From contig JBCCZQ010000029.1 of NCBI GenBank assembly GCA_039187315.1, positions 1 through 35,462 on the forward strand: 35,462 bases of DNA, written 5' to 3'. This DNA is from JANQQZ01 sp039187315. GTDB lineage: Bacteria > Planctomycetota > Phycisphaerae > Phycisphaerales > UBA1924. Of the stretch, positions 23,813 through 30,919 are shown in pieces (position 1 is the first letter of the stretch; the number at the start of each line of letters is the position of its first letter). The position numbers were made by a program, and so were the translations under genes. The notes beneath the pieces are model-generated. The model worked only from the letters and a program-made list of their open reading frames with translations. It had not been told where the DNA came from and did no database searches.

Positions 23813-23860
23813 CCGCGCCACCGGCGCGGCTCTCCAGGCTGCGCGTCGCACCGCACAGCC
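23813..23860 (-). promoter_or_regulatory. Two tandem leader hairpins before the CTERM gene
   Basis: On the minus strand, 23860-23837 forms a 9-bp stem with a 6-nt loop and 23829-23813 a 7-bp stem with a 3-nt loop, separated by 7 bases. The start codon is 15 bases further on. The layout matches the leader of the other CTERM gene at 1261-1299, although the sequences differ. Confidence 0.4.
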
Positions 23861-23964
23861 TCTCCCACTCGCCCGCCGCAACGACGCGACGGACACCCCA
23901 CGCCGGCAGACTACAGACCCGGACCCGCGACCACAAGCAATTCCCGCGTATCCCGCGAGAAGCC

Positions 23965-25263
23965 TTACGGGCACCCCGCGCCGGTGAAGACCGTCACCCA
24001 GGCAAAGAAGTCGCTGTCGTCGCACGAGCCGTCGCGGTTCACATCGCAGGCGGATTCCTGCTCAGGCGACCGCGGACTTGCGGTAAACGCCGTCACCCAG
24101 GCAAAGAAGTCGGAGTCGTTCAGGCTGCTATCACCGTTGACATCTGCCGCACACTCAAGCTTGATGGTGAGCGTGGCGGCTGCGCGGAATCGGTCCTCGC
24201 CGGGGACAAAGCCCTCGTTGAGATCGAAACCCACGATCGAGTCATCGAGCAGAACGCACGACAGGAACGCCCCACCGCGTGTCGTGATTGTGGTGGGCGT
24301 TGCAGAGAGCACGAGAGGCGCGCCGTCGATGGTGGCGGATTTGGCGGTGATGTTCATGACGACACCGGATCCGTCGCCGGTAGGGCGTCCGAGACGGAAC
24401 CCGTCGCCGACGAGCCCACCGGAGAGGTTGAAAGTGCCGTCAAAGGCACGGAAACCGAACCCGATCCCGCCACCGGTCATGTTGAACACCGGGTCGACAC
24501 CCGAGCTGTTGACAATCGCGCAGTTGTCTCCCATGCCCCCGCCGGACAGGTTGACGGTTCCTTTCTCTGCGATGAAGTCTCGCCCGATCGTACCGCCGGT
24601 GATATTGAGAACGGAACCAACGTCCCTCGTAAAGCCGTTGTTACCGCTCGACCCGCCGGAGACTGTGACGATGGCGTCGTCGTTGACTTGAATCCCGCCA
24701 CCGATGGTGCCGCCCGACTGCACGAAGGTCCCATTGTCTTGGATGAGTATGAACGTATCGATATCGCCGTCCGACATGGTGCAGCTCGCGCTGTCCTCGA
24801 TGATCATGGCGGCCTGCCCCGAGGCTACCAGGCCGATGTCGCCGCCGGTGATCATGCCGACGGTGTTGCCCTGGAGCCACAGACCGCTCCGCGCAAGCCC
24901 ACCAGGGAAGAGATGAAATGATGTGCTCCCAGAGCTTGCAACGAACTTGGTCCGGATCAGCTTCCCGCCATCGTTGATGTTGTACACAGCGTCCTCGATG
25001 AACGAGTCGGTGGTGAAAAAACCGGATTCACCGTCATCGTTGATGTTGACCGTGGCACCGTTGAAAGTGAACACACCATCGCCATCTTCATCGTCGGGTA
25101 AGATCCCATCGAAGCAGCAGACGTTCACGGTTGCTCCCGGGTTGGCGTCGAAGAACGCCTCAGTCGGGAAGAAGTCGGGCGGGATGTTGATGACCTGCGC
25201 CGTTGTGCTGCCCGAACCAAGGGCGAGTACGGCCAATACTGCTTGAGCTGCTTTGCTGGTCAT
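23965..25263 (-). CDS. Short-rung beta-solenoid protein with GC-type dockerin
   Basis: A 432-residue secreted protein. ATG 25263 follows a GGGGAAG site and opens a signal peptide (MTSKAAQAVLAVLALGSG, cleavage near TTAQ). From about residue 80 to 330 there is a regular repeat of 18-23 residues in which each rung starts with Asn/Thr, a hydrophobic residue, Ser/Thr and Gly-Gly: TVSGGSSG, NITGGTIG, NLSGGGMG, NMTGGGIG, NLSGGLVG. This predicts a narrow beta-solenoid, reminiscent of autotransporter passenger repeats. The dockerin is at about 370-432; its first loop is changed (DVNGDSSLND, Ser replacing the usual Gly). A candidate promoter lies about 90 bp upstream at 25353-25380. No enzymatic motif is seen; a structural or adhesive role is inferred. 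Confidence 0.88.
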   Translation of the reverse strand: MTSKAAQAVLAVLALGSGSTTAQVINIPPDFFPTEAFFDANPGATVNVCCFDGILPDDEDGDGVFTFNGATVNINDDGESGFFTTDSFIEDAVYNINDGGKLIRTKFVASSGSTSFHLFPGGLARSGLWLQGNTVGMITGGDIGLVASGQAAMIIEDSASCTMSDGDIDTFILIQDNGTFVQSGGTIGGGIQVNDDAIVTVSGGSSGNNGFTRDVGSVLNITGGTIGRDFIAEKGTVNLSGGGMGDNCAIVNSSGVDPVFNMTGGGIGFGFRAFDGTFNLSGGLVGDGFRLGRPTGDGSGVVMNITAKSATIDGAPLVLSATPTTITTRGGAFLSCVLLDDSIVGFDLNEGFVPGEDRFRAAATLTIKLECAADVNGDSSLNDSDFFAWVTAFTASPRSPEQESACDVNRDGSCDDSDFFAWVTVFTGAGCP

Positions 25264-25352
25264 GGTGCTTCCCCTCGTGCGACGGTTCAGGTGATCTGCC
25301 GCCACAGAGCGGCACCACCACATGCGCAGTGCACGCCAATCCAGGACAAAAC

Positions 25353-25380
25353 AACATAGTTTTTGCCCAAAGTCTGTCTA
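25353..25380 (-). promoter_or_regulatory. Possible sigma-70 promoter for the beta-solenoid gene
   Basis: Read on the minus strand: TAGACA (25380-25375, five of six matches to -35), a 16-bp spacer and TATGTT (25358-25353, four of six matches to -10). It would give a leader of about 80 bases before ATG 25263. It lies in an AT-richer patch. Confidence 0.35.
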
Positions 25381-25464
25381 CAACGCCCGGCTGGATCGCG
25401 GTTTATTCGGATCGCCCGCTGATGCAGCCGTGCCCAAAACCCCAACGCTGCTTGAACCACATAA

Positions 25465-25533
25465 GAACAACGCCGCCCAGGCGAAGCAGTCGGCGCTGTT
25501 CAACGCAAGGGCATCCTTGACGCCAGCGGGGCG
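25465..25533 (-). pseudogene. Decayed first half of a GC-type dockerin
   Basis: Minus-strand translation gives RPAGVKDALALNSADCFAW followed by AALF, which aligns without gaps to the first dockerin half (C-P-A-D-V-N-G-D-G-T-L-N-D-S-D-F-F-A-W-V-T-A-F), with about 10 of 23 identical. The Ca-binding Asn, Asp and Gly are lost and the first Cys has become Arg. No second half is recognisable. It is in the same frame as the GH17 gene, 57 codons past that gene's TAG, with one further in-frame TGA between. It is probably the remains of a dockerin once fused to GH17 or to a deleted gene. Confidence 0.6.
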
Positions 25534-25670
25534 CAGTTCGGACTTTTGCACGCCGGAGGCCCGCGTCGCCATGTCGCCATGTCGCACCACGACCGAGAGC
25601 CTGTGTCCTCGTCGACTTCACAGCGCCACACGCCGTGACCTCTGCACAGAGCCCGTGCGGATCCGCCGCG

Positions 25671-25697
25671 GGCCGGCCTGCGTGATCGGAGCCGGCC
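25671..25697 (-). terminator. Terminator-like palindrome next to the GH17 stop
   Basis: 7-bp perfect GC-rich stem (25671-25677 with 25691-25697) with a 13-nt loop, just past the stop at 25702. There is no U run, so intrinsic termination is doubtful. Confidence 0.3.
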
Positions 25698-25701
25698 GCA
25701 G

Positions 25702-26718
25702 CTACCGCTCCGCCGGTGCCTGCACCGCCAGCTTCGGGCTGCGGTCGCTGAAGTACACCCCCCAGTGCTTCTCGGCCTCGGACGGCGAGTCGCCACCCTT
25801 CCACGCCTCATCGAACGCCGAGAAGTAGAAGTACGGCAGGCCAAGCTCATCTGCCCATGAGGTATAGCTCCGGAAGAATAGCTCCTGCTCACGCTCGCCC
25901 GGTTGGCCGATGATCAGCCCGCCCTCGGGCGTTGCGTTCGGATCCACGCTCGTCGTCCAACCCGTCTCCGCGTGCACGATCAGCATGTCAGGGTGCATCG
26001 CTCGGCACTCGGCCAGCTTCTCACGCGTCCACGACAACGCATCGGTCAGCGTCTGACTGTTCCACATCGCGTATGCGTGCCAGCCGATGAAGTCGCACTC
26101 GGCCGCGACCTCCTTCGACTCGGGCTTGTTCCAGAAGTTGAAATCGTCGCACGTCGTGACAGGAACACTCGTCGCTTCGCGCGCCGTACGGATGTACCCG
26201 ATCAGCACATCCCGCCGTGCGCGGTGCCCCGACCAGTCCATCTGCGTCTCGTTCCCCACACTGATCGAGTGCACCACCGACGGGTACGTGTTGGCGAGAT
26301 GGATCGCCATCTCGATCTCGGCACGGTTCTCCGCGGCCGTCCCAGGGATCGGATCCCCGAACGACCCGTCTGGGTTGATCGCGTGCTCCGACCCGATCCA
26401 CGCGCCGACCATGATCCGCATCGGGATGTCGTGCTCGACCAGCAAGCGGCACACAATCTCCGCCGAACCGCGCGAGCTGTACATCCGGAACAGCGACCAC
26501 CGCTCGCTCATCAGCTCCAGATCCTCGAGCAGCTCCTCCTCGCTGGGAGAGGACGCACCCGGCGCCTGCCCATCCCGGAAAGGCCCGTAGCAGATCCCTC
26601 CACCGATCCATGTCCCATCGAGATGCGTCGCAAACGGCCGGCGGTCGTCCGCCTGCGCTTCCGATACCGCGGGCACCAGACACGCCGCCAACACAAACAA
26701 GGCACACACATGCTGCAT
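25702..26718 (-). CDS. GH17-family glycoside hydrolase (beta-1,3-glucanase-like), no sorting tag
   Basis: A 338-residue exported (beta/alpha)8-barrel enzyme. GGAGG lies 7 bases before ATG 26718 and a signal peptide follows (MQHVCALFVLAACLVPAVSE). GH17 signs are the opening ICYGPFRDGQAPG, the EELLEDLELMSERWSLFRMY strand-1/helix-1 region, the acid/base Glu in SVGNE (near residue 155) and the nucleophile Glu in HAETGWTT (near residue 249). The family cleaves or transfers beta-1,3-glucans such as laminarin or callose. The enzyme ends soon after the last helix (SDRSPKLAVQAPAER). It is the only gene from 29097 to 7011 lacking a dockerin or CTERM tail, and a degenerate dockerin lies downstream in frame. 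It may therefore now be freely secreted. Confidence 0.88.
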   Translation of the reverse strand: MQHVCALFVLAACLVPAVSEAQADDRRPFATHLDGTWIGGGICYGPFRDGQAPGASSPSEEELLEDLELMSERWSLFRMYSSRGSAEIVCRLLVEHDIPMRIMVGAWIGSEHAINPDGSFGDPIPGTAAENRAEIEMAIHLANTYPSVVHSISVGNETQMDWSGHRARRDVLIGYIRTAREATSVPVTTCDDFNFWNKPESKEVAAECDFIGWHAYAMWNSQTLTDALSWTREKLAECRAMHPDMLIVHAETGWTTSVDPNATPEGGLIIGQPGEREQELFFRSYTSWADELGLPYFYFSAFDEAWKGGDSPSEAEKHWGVYFSDRSPKLAVQAPAER

Positions 26719-26754
26719 CGCTAGTCCTCCATCAGCGGCGATGCTAGGTGTCGC

Positions 26755-27603
26755 TCAAACACCCGGACATCCGGCGCCGGTGAAGAACGTCACCCACGCA
26801 AAGAAGTCGCTGTCGTTGCACGACCCGTCGCGGTTGACATCGCATGCTGTCTCTTGCTCTGGCGACCGCGGGTCGGCGGTGAAGGCCGTCACCCACGCAA
26901 AGAAGTCGGAGTCGTTCAGCACACCGTCGCCGTTGGTGTCGGCAGCGCACGCGGGAAAGGCGATGACGTACTGGACATCGTCCAATAGAATCGAGTCCTG
27001 ATCCGCAGCAGCATTGCTTACGCGGACTGCAGAAATGGACTCGTCGGCAACCACACCAGCAAAGATCCGATTGTTCACACCAGAGCCAATTAGACCGGCA
27101 CTCGCTTGAGTCAACTCAAACTGTGCGATTGCGGCGCCAGACTGATTCAAAAACTCGACGGTTGTCGTCGTGTCAAAGTCGGGGTTTGTTGCGCCCAGGT
27201 TGCCAATCCAAAGTCCGGCGGCGGGTGTAGGTGTCTCGAATGTAAGCAGGAAATCATCATCAAGGTTATCAGATACGACACTAACTCCTGAATATACCAG
27301 AGAGGCAGAGATGCCATTGGGCTGTGAATTGACGTTCAGGCCACCTACGCCGAGCCCCGGTGCAAAGTCCTGGGGATCGACAACGCTGATCTGACGTGCA
27401 GCAATCGTGAAGTCGCCCAACTCGTTTCCCACCAGGACTGTGCTCGTAGGAACGGTGTCGAAGGTTTGGATCTGCAGCGAGCCGATGCCGCTGACGCCGG
27501 TCTCGAAGAGGTTCTGGTCGTTGAACATCTCGACTTGCGAATTCGCAGCACTCGTCGCGAGTGCAAAAGCCGCCACAAGCACACTCTTTGCGGTCGTCGA
27601 CAT
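26755..27603 (-). CDS. Secreted beta-sandwich protein with GC-type dockerin; low-GC ectodomain
   Basis: A 282-residue exported protein. ATG 27603 has GGAGG 8 bases upstream and a signal peptide (MSTTAKSVLVAAFALATSAA). The ectodomain (about 25-210) contains IQTFDTVPTSTVLVGNELGD, FLLTFETPTPAAGLWIGNLG and ISAVRVSNAAADQDSILLDD. This pattern is common in PEP-CTERM-type secreted proteins and likely forms a lectin-like beta-sandwich; no function is known. The ectodomain DNA is strikingly AT-richer than its surroundings (about 38% GC at 27241-27300 against 68% in the dockerin at 26821-26880). The dockerin (about 218-282) ends GCPGV, three residues past the usual Cys, and its DNA is almost identical to that of the gene at 27784. 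Confidence 0.87.
   Translation of the reverse strand: MSTTAKSVLVAAFALATSAANSQVEMFNDQNLFETGVSGIGSLQIQTFDTVPTSTVLVGNELGDFTIAARQISVVDPQDFAPGLGVGGLNVNSQPNGISASLVYSGVSVVSDNLDDDFLLTFETPTPAAGLWIGNLGATNPDFDTTTTVEFLNQSGAAIAQFELTQASAGLIGSGVNNRIFAGVVADESISAVRVSNAAADQDSILLDDVQYVIAFPACAADTNGDGVLNDSDFFAWVTAFTADPRSPEQETACDVNRDGSCNDSDFFAWVTFFTGAGCPGV
26789..26934 (-). repeat. Dockerin repeat block, copy C
   Basis: 146 bp with 5 mismatches to 27812-27957; the first 84 bp (26789-26872) are identical. It codes for most of the dockerin of the 26755 gene. Confidence 0.85.
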
Positions 27604-27642
27604 TCGAGCATCCTCCAACACGTTCGCGATCTGCTTGACACT

Positions 27643-27660
27643 CCGGGCCGAAAAGCCCGG
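27643..27660 (-). promoter_or_regulatory. Leader hairpin of the 26755 gene
   Basis: Perfect 6-bp GC stem (27643-27648 with 27655-27660) with a 6-nt loop, 40 bases before the start codon. There is no U run on the minus strand, so it is more likely a leader element than a terminator. Confidence 0.3.
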
Positions 27661-27783
27661 CTCCCATCGAGCAAGGCGTAAACCGGCGGGTCAAGGGCCA
27701 TCCGTCCCGAATTTTATCGTGGGCGGCTGCGGCGGCTCCGAGGCACAGGCAGGTCAGCAGGCTCGTGGAGTGTGGCGTTTACA

Positions 27784-29097
27784 TCATGGGCACCCCTCGC
27801 CCGTAAACGCAGTCACCCACGCAAAGAAGTCGCTGTCGTTGCACGACCCGTCGCGGTTGACATCGCATGCTGTCTCTTGCTCTGGCGACCGCGGGGCGGC
27901 GGTGAAGGCCGTCACCCACGCGAAAAAGTCGGAGTCGTTGAGCACGCCGTCGCCGTTCACGTCCGCGGGGCACGTGTCGTCCACCGGCGTCGCCAACACG
28001 ATCGCGGTCCGCGTGCCCGAAGCACCTGCCGTCAAGGCGAGCATCACGACCTGGCCAGCGTTATTCAGCGCACGCGGCCCGAGCGACGCGAAACCGATGG
28101 TCCTGTTCTCACCAGATGCATCGGTATAGGCAAGGTTCGCAGGAAGGACCGTGGTCATAGTCCCGTCCGGGAAAAGCACTTGGATACCGGGAGGTAACTC
28201 TGTCAAAGCGCTGTTTCTGAACGCGATCTCGCCGTGGTCATTGATCGACGGGCCACGATCCATACTCGCGCCCCCGAACGGCGGCGTGATTGGGTCGACC
28301 ACAATCACGGGGCCTGGACCACTATTCGAAGCGATCACGCCGCGGGACCCGACATCCGGCGTCGTAAGTCCCAACTGTGCCGCAACCAGCCCGCCGCGGA
28401 TCGATGGCGATGTCGACACACCGATGTCTGAGCCCGGAAAATCGTCCTGCGTGATCACGGCGGTCTGATTCTGGAAGACGCGTGCTTCACCAGGTCCGTT
28501 GACAGGAACCGTGGCGATGAACGCAAGATCGCCGTTGTGGTCGATGTCGATCGCCGCAGCGACCTGGCTGATCGGACCGTCGTCCGTTGTGTTGATGAAT
28601 GAGGGTGATCCATCGGTCCCGAACCGTGTGATCTGCCCCATGCCCGACAAAGCCGCGACAATCCCGTCGTTGTTCACCGTGATGTATCGATCGGCGAAAC
28701 CGAGCGTTTCCTCGATCCCGTTGCGCAGACGACGGGCGGTGCGCTCGGAAACCGGAAACACAGGCTGATCGTCTTTCACATAGGCGATCGTCTGTCCGTC
28801 CGGGCTGATACTGATCGACGTGATGCCGACCGTTGGCGGCGTCAGCGGGATCTCATTGAGCGACTGCCCGTCGAAGTGCGCCGCACGAAGGCCGGGCAGG
28901 CCGGTCAGGAACCCGACCACAACAAACGTGCCGTCGTCCGCAAGTGCGGGCATCTCGTTCTGGCCACCGAACGTCGCCCACGTTGTCGTGCCGAAGCCGC
29001 CGTCGGCCTCGGCGATGACGCGGATGTCGTAGCCCTGGCCGGCCGCGGATAACGCACAAGCAGCGGTCAGAATCATCAGCTGTGTTCTTCGGGGCAT
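27784..29097 (-). CDS. NxxGxxAF tandem-repeat protein with GC-type dockerin
   Basis: A 437-residue exported protein. ATG 29097 is chosen over the GTG at 29103 because AGGA sits 9 bases before the ATG. A signal peptide follows (MPRRTQLMILTAACALSAAG). Repeats of the choice-of-anchor NxxGxxAF type are seen as LADDGTFVVVGF, VNNDGIVAALSG, IDHNGDLAFIATV, INDHGEIAFRNSAL and LNNAGQVVMLAL, probably a propeller-like fold. It is a distant paralogue of the gene at 20190. The dockerin (about 375-437) ends GEGCP. It is the first dockerin gene of the minus-strand run, 117 bp downstream of the dehydrogenase gene with no clear terminator between, so read-through from lpdA is possible. Confidence 0.9.
   Translation of the reverse strand: MPRRTQLMILTAACALSAAGQGYDIRVIAEADGGFGTTTWATFGGQNEMPALADDGTFVVVGFLTGLPGLRAAHFDGQSLNEIPLTPPTVGITSISISPDGQTIAYVKDDQPVFPVSERTARRLRNGIEETLGFADRYITVNNDGIVAALSGMGQITRFGTDGSPSFINTTDDGPISQVAAAIDIDHNGDLAFIATVPVNGPGEARVFQNQTAVITQDDFPGSDIGVSTSPSIRGGLVAAQLGLTTPDVGSRGVIASNSGPGPVIVVDPITPPFGGASMDRGPSINDHGEIAFRNSALTELPPGIQVLFPDGTMTTVLPANLAYTDASGENRTIGFASLGPRALNNAGQVVMLALTAGASGTRTAIVLATPVDDTCPADVNGDGVLNDSDFFAWVTAFTAAPRSPEQETACDVNRDGSCNDSDFFAWVTAFTGEGCP
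27812..27957 (-). repeat. Dockerin repeat block, copy D
   Basis: Partner of 26789-26934: 84 identical bases at 27812-27895, then 5 mismatches in the remaining 62. Confidence 0.85.
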
Positions 29098-29214
29098 CGG
29101 CACGATTCCTGAGCGCGGCTGTGGTCGGTCGACAACGAGAAATCAGCCTATCTGCCCGGCGCACGGCCGCAAAGCCAAAACCTGCGGCATTCGACCGGCG
29201 GGAGTCGCGCGGGG

Positions 29215-30756
29215 CTATGTATGAATCACCCGCCCCTCCGAGTCCAGCGCCGCCTCGTGCACGCTCTCGTGCATCGTCGGGTGCGCGTGCACCGTGTGGA
29301 TCAGGTCCTCCGTCGTCGCCTCGAGACGCCTGGCCAGGCTCATCTCCGCGATCAGCTCCGTCGCCTGGTCGCCCATGATGTGCGCCCCGAGGATCTCGCC
29401 GTGCGGCAAGCCGCGGATGATCTTGCAGAACCCGTCCGTGTGCGCGCTCGCGATCGCCTTGCCCAGGGCCGTGAACGGGAACTTGCCGACCTCGTAGTCC
29501 TCGCCCTTCTTCAGGCCCTTCTCTTTGAGCGCCTGCTCCGTGTACCCCACGCTCGCGACCTGCGGCTGGCAATACGTGCAGCCCGGAATCACCGAATAGT
29601 CCAGCGGTATCGGCTCATGGTCGGTCTTGCCGGCCTTCCAAGCGATCCGCTCGACGCACAAAATCGCCTCCTCGCTCGCAACATGCGCCAGCCACGGCGG
29701 GCCGATCACATCGCCCACCGCGTAGATGCCCTCCAGGTTCGTCTTGTAGTCGTACGCCTGGTCCGTGTCGTAGTTGTTCGCAACGTAGTCCGTCTTGATA
29801 TGGTCCTTCTCGATCGCCAGGCCCAGCTTCTCGTCGAACAGCCCGTCGTACCGGCCGCGCACGCCGATCGCCACCAGCACACGGTCCGCCTCGATGGTCT
29901 CAGCCTTGCTCTCGTCCGCTTTGCCGTCCTTGAACGGCGCGAGTGTCACCTTGACGCCGTCGTTGGTCTTCTCGACCTTCGTCGTGATCGTGCTCGTCCG
30001 CAGGTCGAAGCCCTGCTTCTTGTACAGCTTCTGCATCGCCGCCGAGACCTCGTGGTCCTCCACCGGCAGGATCCGGTCCTGCATCTCGACGACCGTAACC
30101 TCCGTCCCGAACTGCTTGTAGAAGTAGCCGAACTCCATCCCGATCGCGCCCGAGCCGACGACGATCAGCTTCTTCGGCTTCTCCTGGTTGTACATCGCCT
30201 CCCGCGCGCCCCAGATCCGGTCGGCGTCGAACGGCGACCCCGGCAGCTCCCGCGCCACCGAGCCGGTTGCGACCACAACGTGGTCCGCCGTGATCGTCTC
30301 ACGCGTCTTACCCGGCTTCGCGGGCGCAGAAGTAATCTCCTCCTGCACCTCGCAGTCCTGGATCTCGATCTTGCAGGGGCTTGACCCAGATTTCGCCGCC
30401 ACGATCTTCGCCGAGCCCTCGATGTGCTCGACCTTGTTCTTCTTCATCAAAAAGCCCACGCCGCCGTTGAGCTTCTCGGCCACCTTCCGGCTGCGACCGA
30501 TCACCTGCCCCCAGTCGAAGCTCACCTCGCCCGAGACTTTCAAGCCCCAGTCCGACTGGTGCGACAGCTTCTCCATCAACTCCGCGTTGGTCAGCAGCGC
30601 CTTGCTCGGGATGCAGCCCCAGTTCAGGCACACGCCCCCCAGCTTCGCCCGCTCGACGATCGCCGTCTTGTACCCGAGCTGAGCCGCCCGGATCGCCCCC
30701 ACGTACCCGGCGGGCCCGCCGCCGATGATCACGAAATCGAAGTGCCGGTCTGCCAC
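29215..30756 (-). CDS. lpdA: Dihydrolipoyl dehydrogenase (E3)
   Basis: A 513-residue FAD/NAD disulfide oxidoreductase that reoxidises dihydrolipoamide in 2-oxoacid dehydrogenase complexes and the glycine cleavage system. The FAD motif is VIIGGGPAGY at the N-terminus. The redox pair is in GGVCLNWGCIPSK (C-x4-C). The NAD motif is VVGSGAIGMEFGY. The second FAD motif is GIYAVGDVIG. The C-terminal dyad is in HAHPTMHESV. It is about 40 residues longer than usual, partly through an insertion before the ATGS segment (about residues 130-155). The start is GTG 30756, with AAAGGA about 9 bases upstream. It is a cytoplasmic housekeeping enzyme, unrelated in role to the secreted neighbours. No E1 or E2 genes are in the window. 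Confidence 0.96.
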   Translation of the reverse strand: MADRHFDFVIIGGGPAGYVGAIRAAQLGYKTAIVERAKLGGVCLNWGCIPSKALLTNAELMEKLSHQSDWGLKVSGEVSFDWGQVIGRSRKVAEKLNGGVGFLMKKNKVEHIEGSAKIVAAKSGSSPCKIEIQDCEVQEEITSAPAKPGKTRETITADHVVVATGSVARELPGSPFDADRIWGAREAMYNQEKPKKLIVVGSGAIGMEFGYFYKQFGTEVTVVEMQDRILPVEDHEVSAAMQKLYKKQGFDLRTSTITTKVEKTNDGVKVTLAPFKDGKADESKAETIEADRVLVAIGVRGRYDGLFDEKLGLAIEKDHIKTDYVANNYDTDQAYDYKTNLEGIYAVGDVIGPPWLAHVASEEAILCVERIAWKAGKTDHEPIPLDYSVIPGCTYCQPQVASVGYTEQALKEKGLKKGEDYEVGKFPFTALGKAIASAHTDGFCKIIRGLPHGEILGAHIMGDQATELIAEMSLARRLEATTEDLIHTVHAHPTMHESVHEAALDSEGRVIHT

Positions 30757-30919
30757 GAGTGACGTCCTTTCTGCCTGCGTCGCAGGGCCCGCAGGCCCGC
30801 CCGCGACCGCCGAGAACCCCGGCGTGCGTGAGGTGCGTGAAGAATCGGCCGCATCCTAGGACAAGGCTGGTGTTCGGTCGGTGGGCGCGGTACCGTGGAG
30901 GTAGCAAACGGAGATATCC

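Larger units (their letters stand above)
25264..25701. other. 438-bp gap between GH17 and solenoid genes
   Basis: It contains the decayed dockerin half (25465-25533), a terminator-like palindrome next to the GH17 stop (25671-25697), a candidate minus-strand promoter (25353-25380) and a short tandem repeat (GTCGCCAT twice, 25566-25581). Nothing else was recognised. Confidence 0.5.

Noticed and set aside
22946..24025. N-terminally extended version of the CTERM gene starting at 24025
   Set aside because: The first 76 codons overlap the next gene's dockerin region and the leader hairpins and are Arg-rich. The ATG at 23797 starts a proper signal peptide.
7170..28000. Many perfect TTGACA or GTTGACATC hexamers on the plus strand, resembling -35 boxes
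   Set aside because: They are the reverse complement of dockerin codons for Asp-Val-Asn (GATGTCAAC) and lie inside coding sequence at the 3' ends of genes.
7011..29000. Regularly repeated short DNA motifs that might suggest a CRISPR or integron-like array
   Set aside because: The repeats are in-frame dockerin codons, spaced by whole genes, with no spacer-repeat periodicity and no cas or integrase gene.
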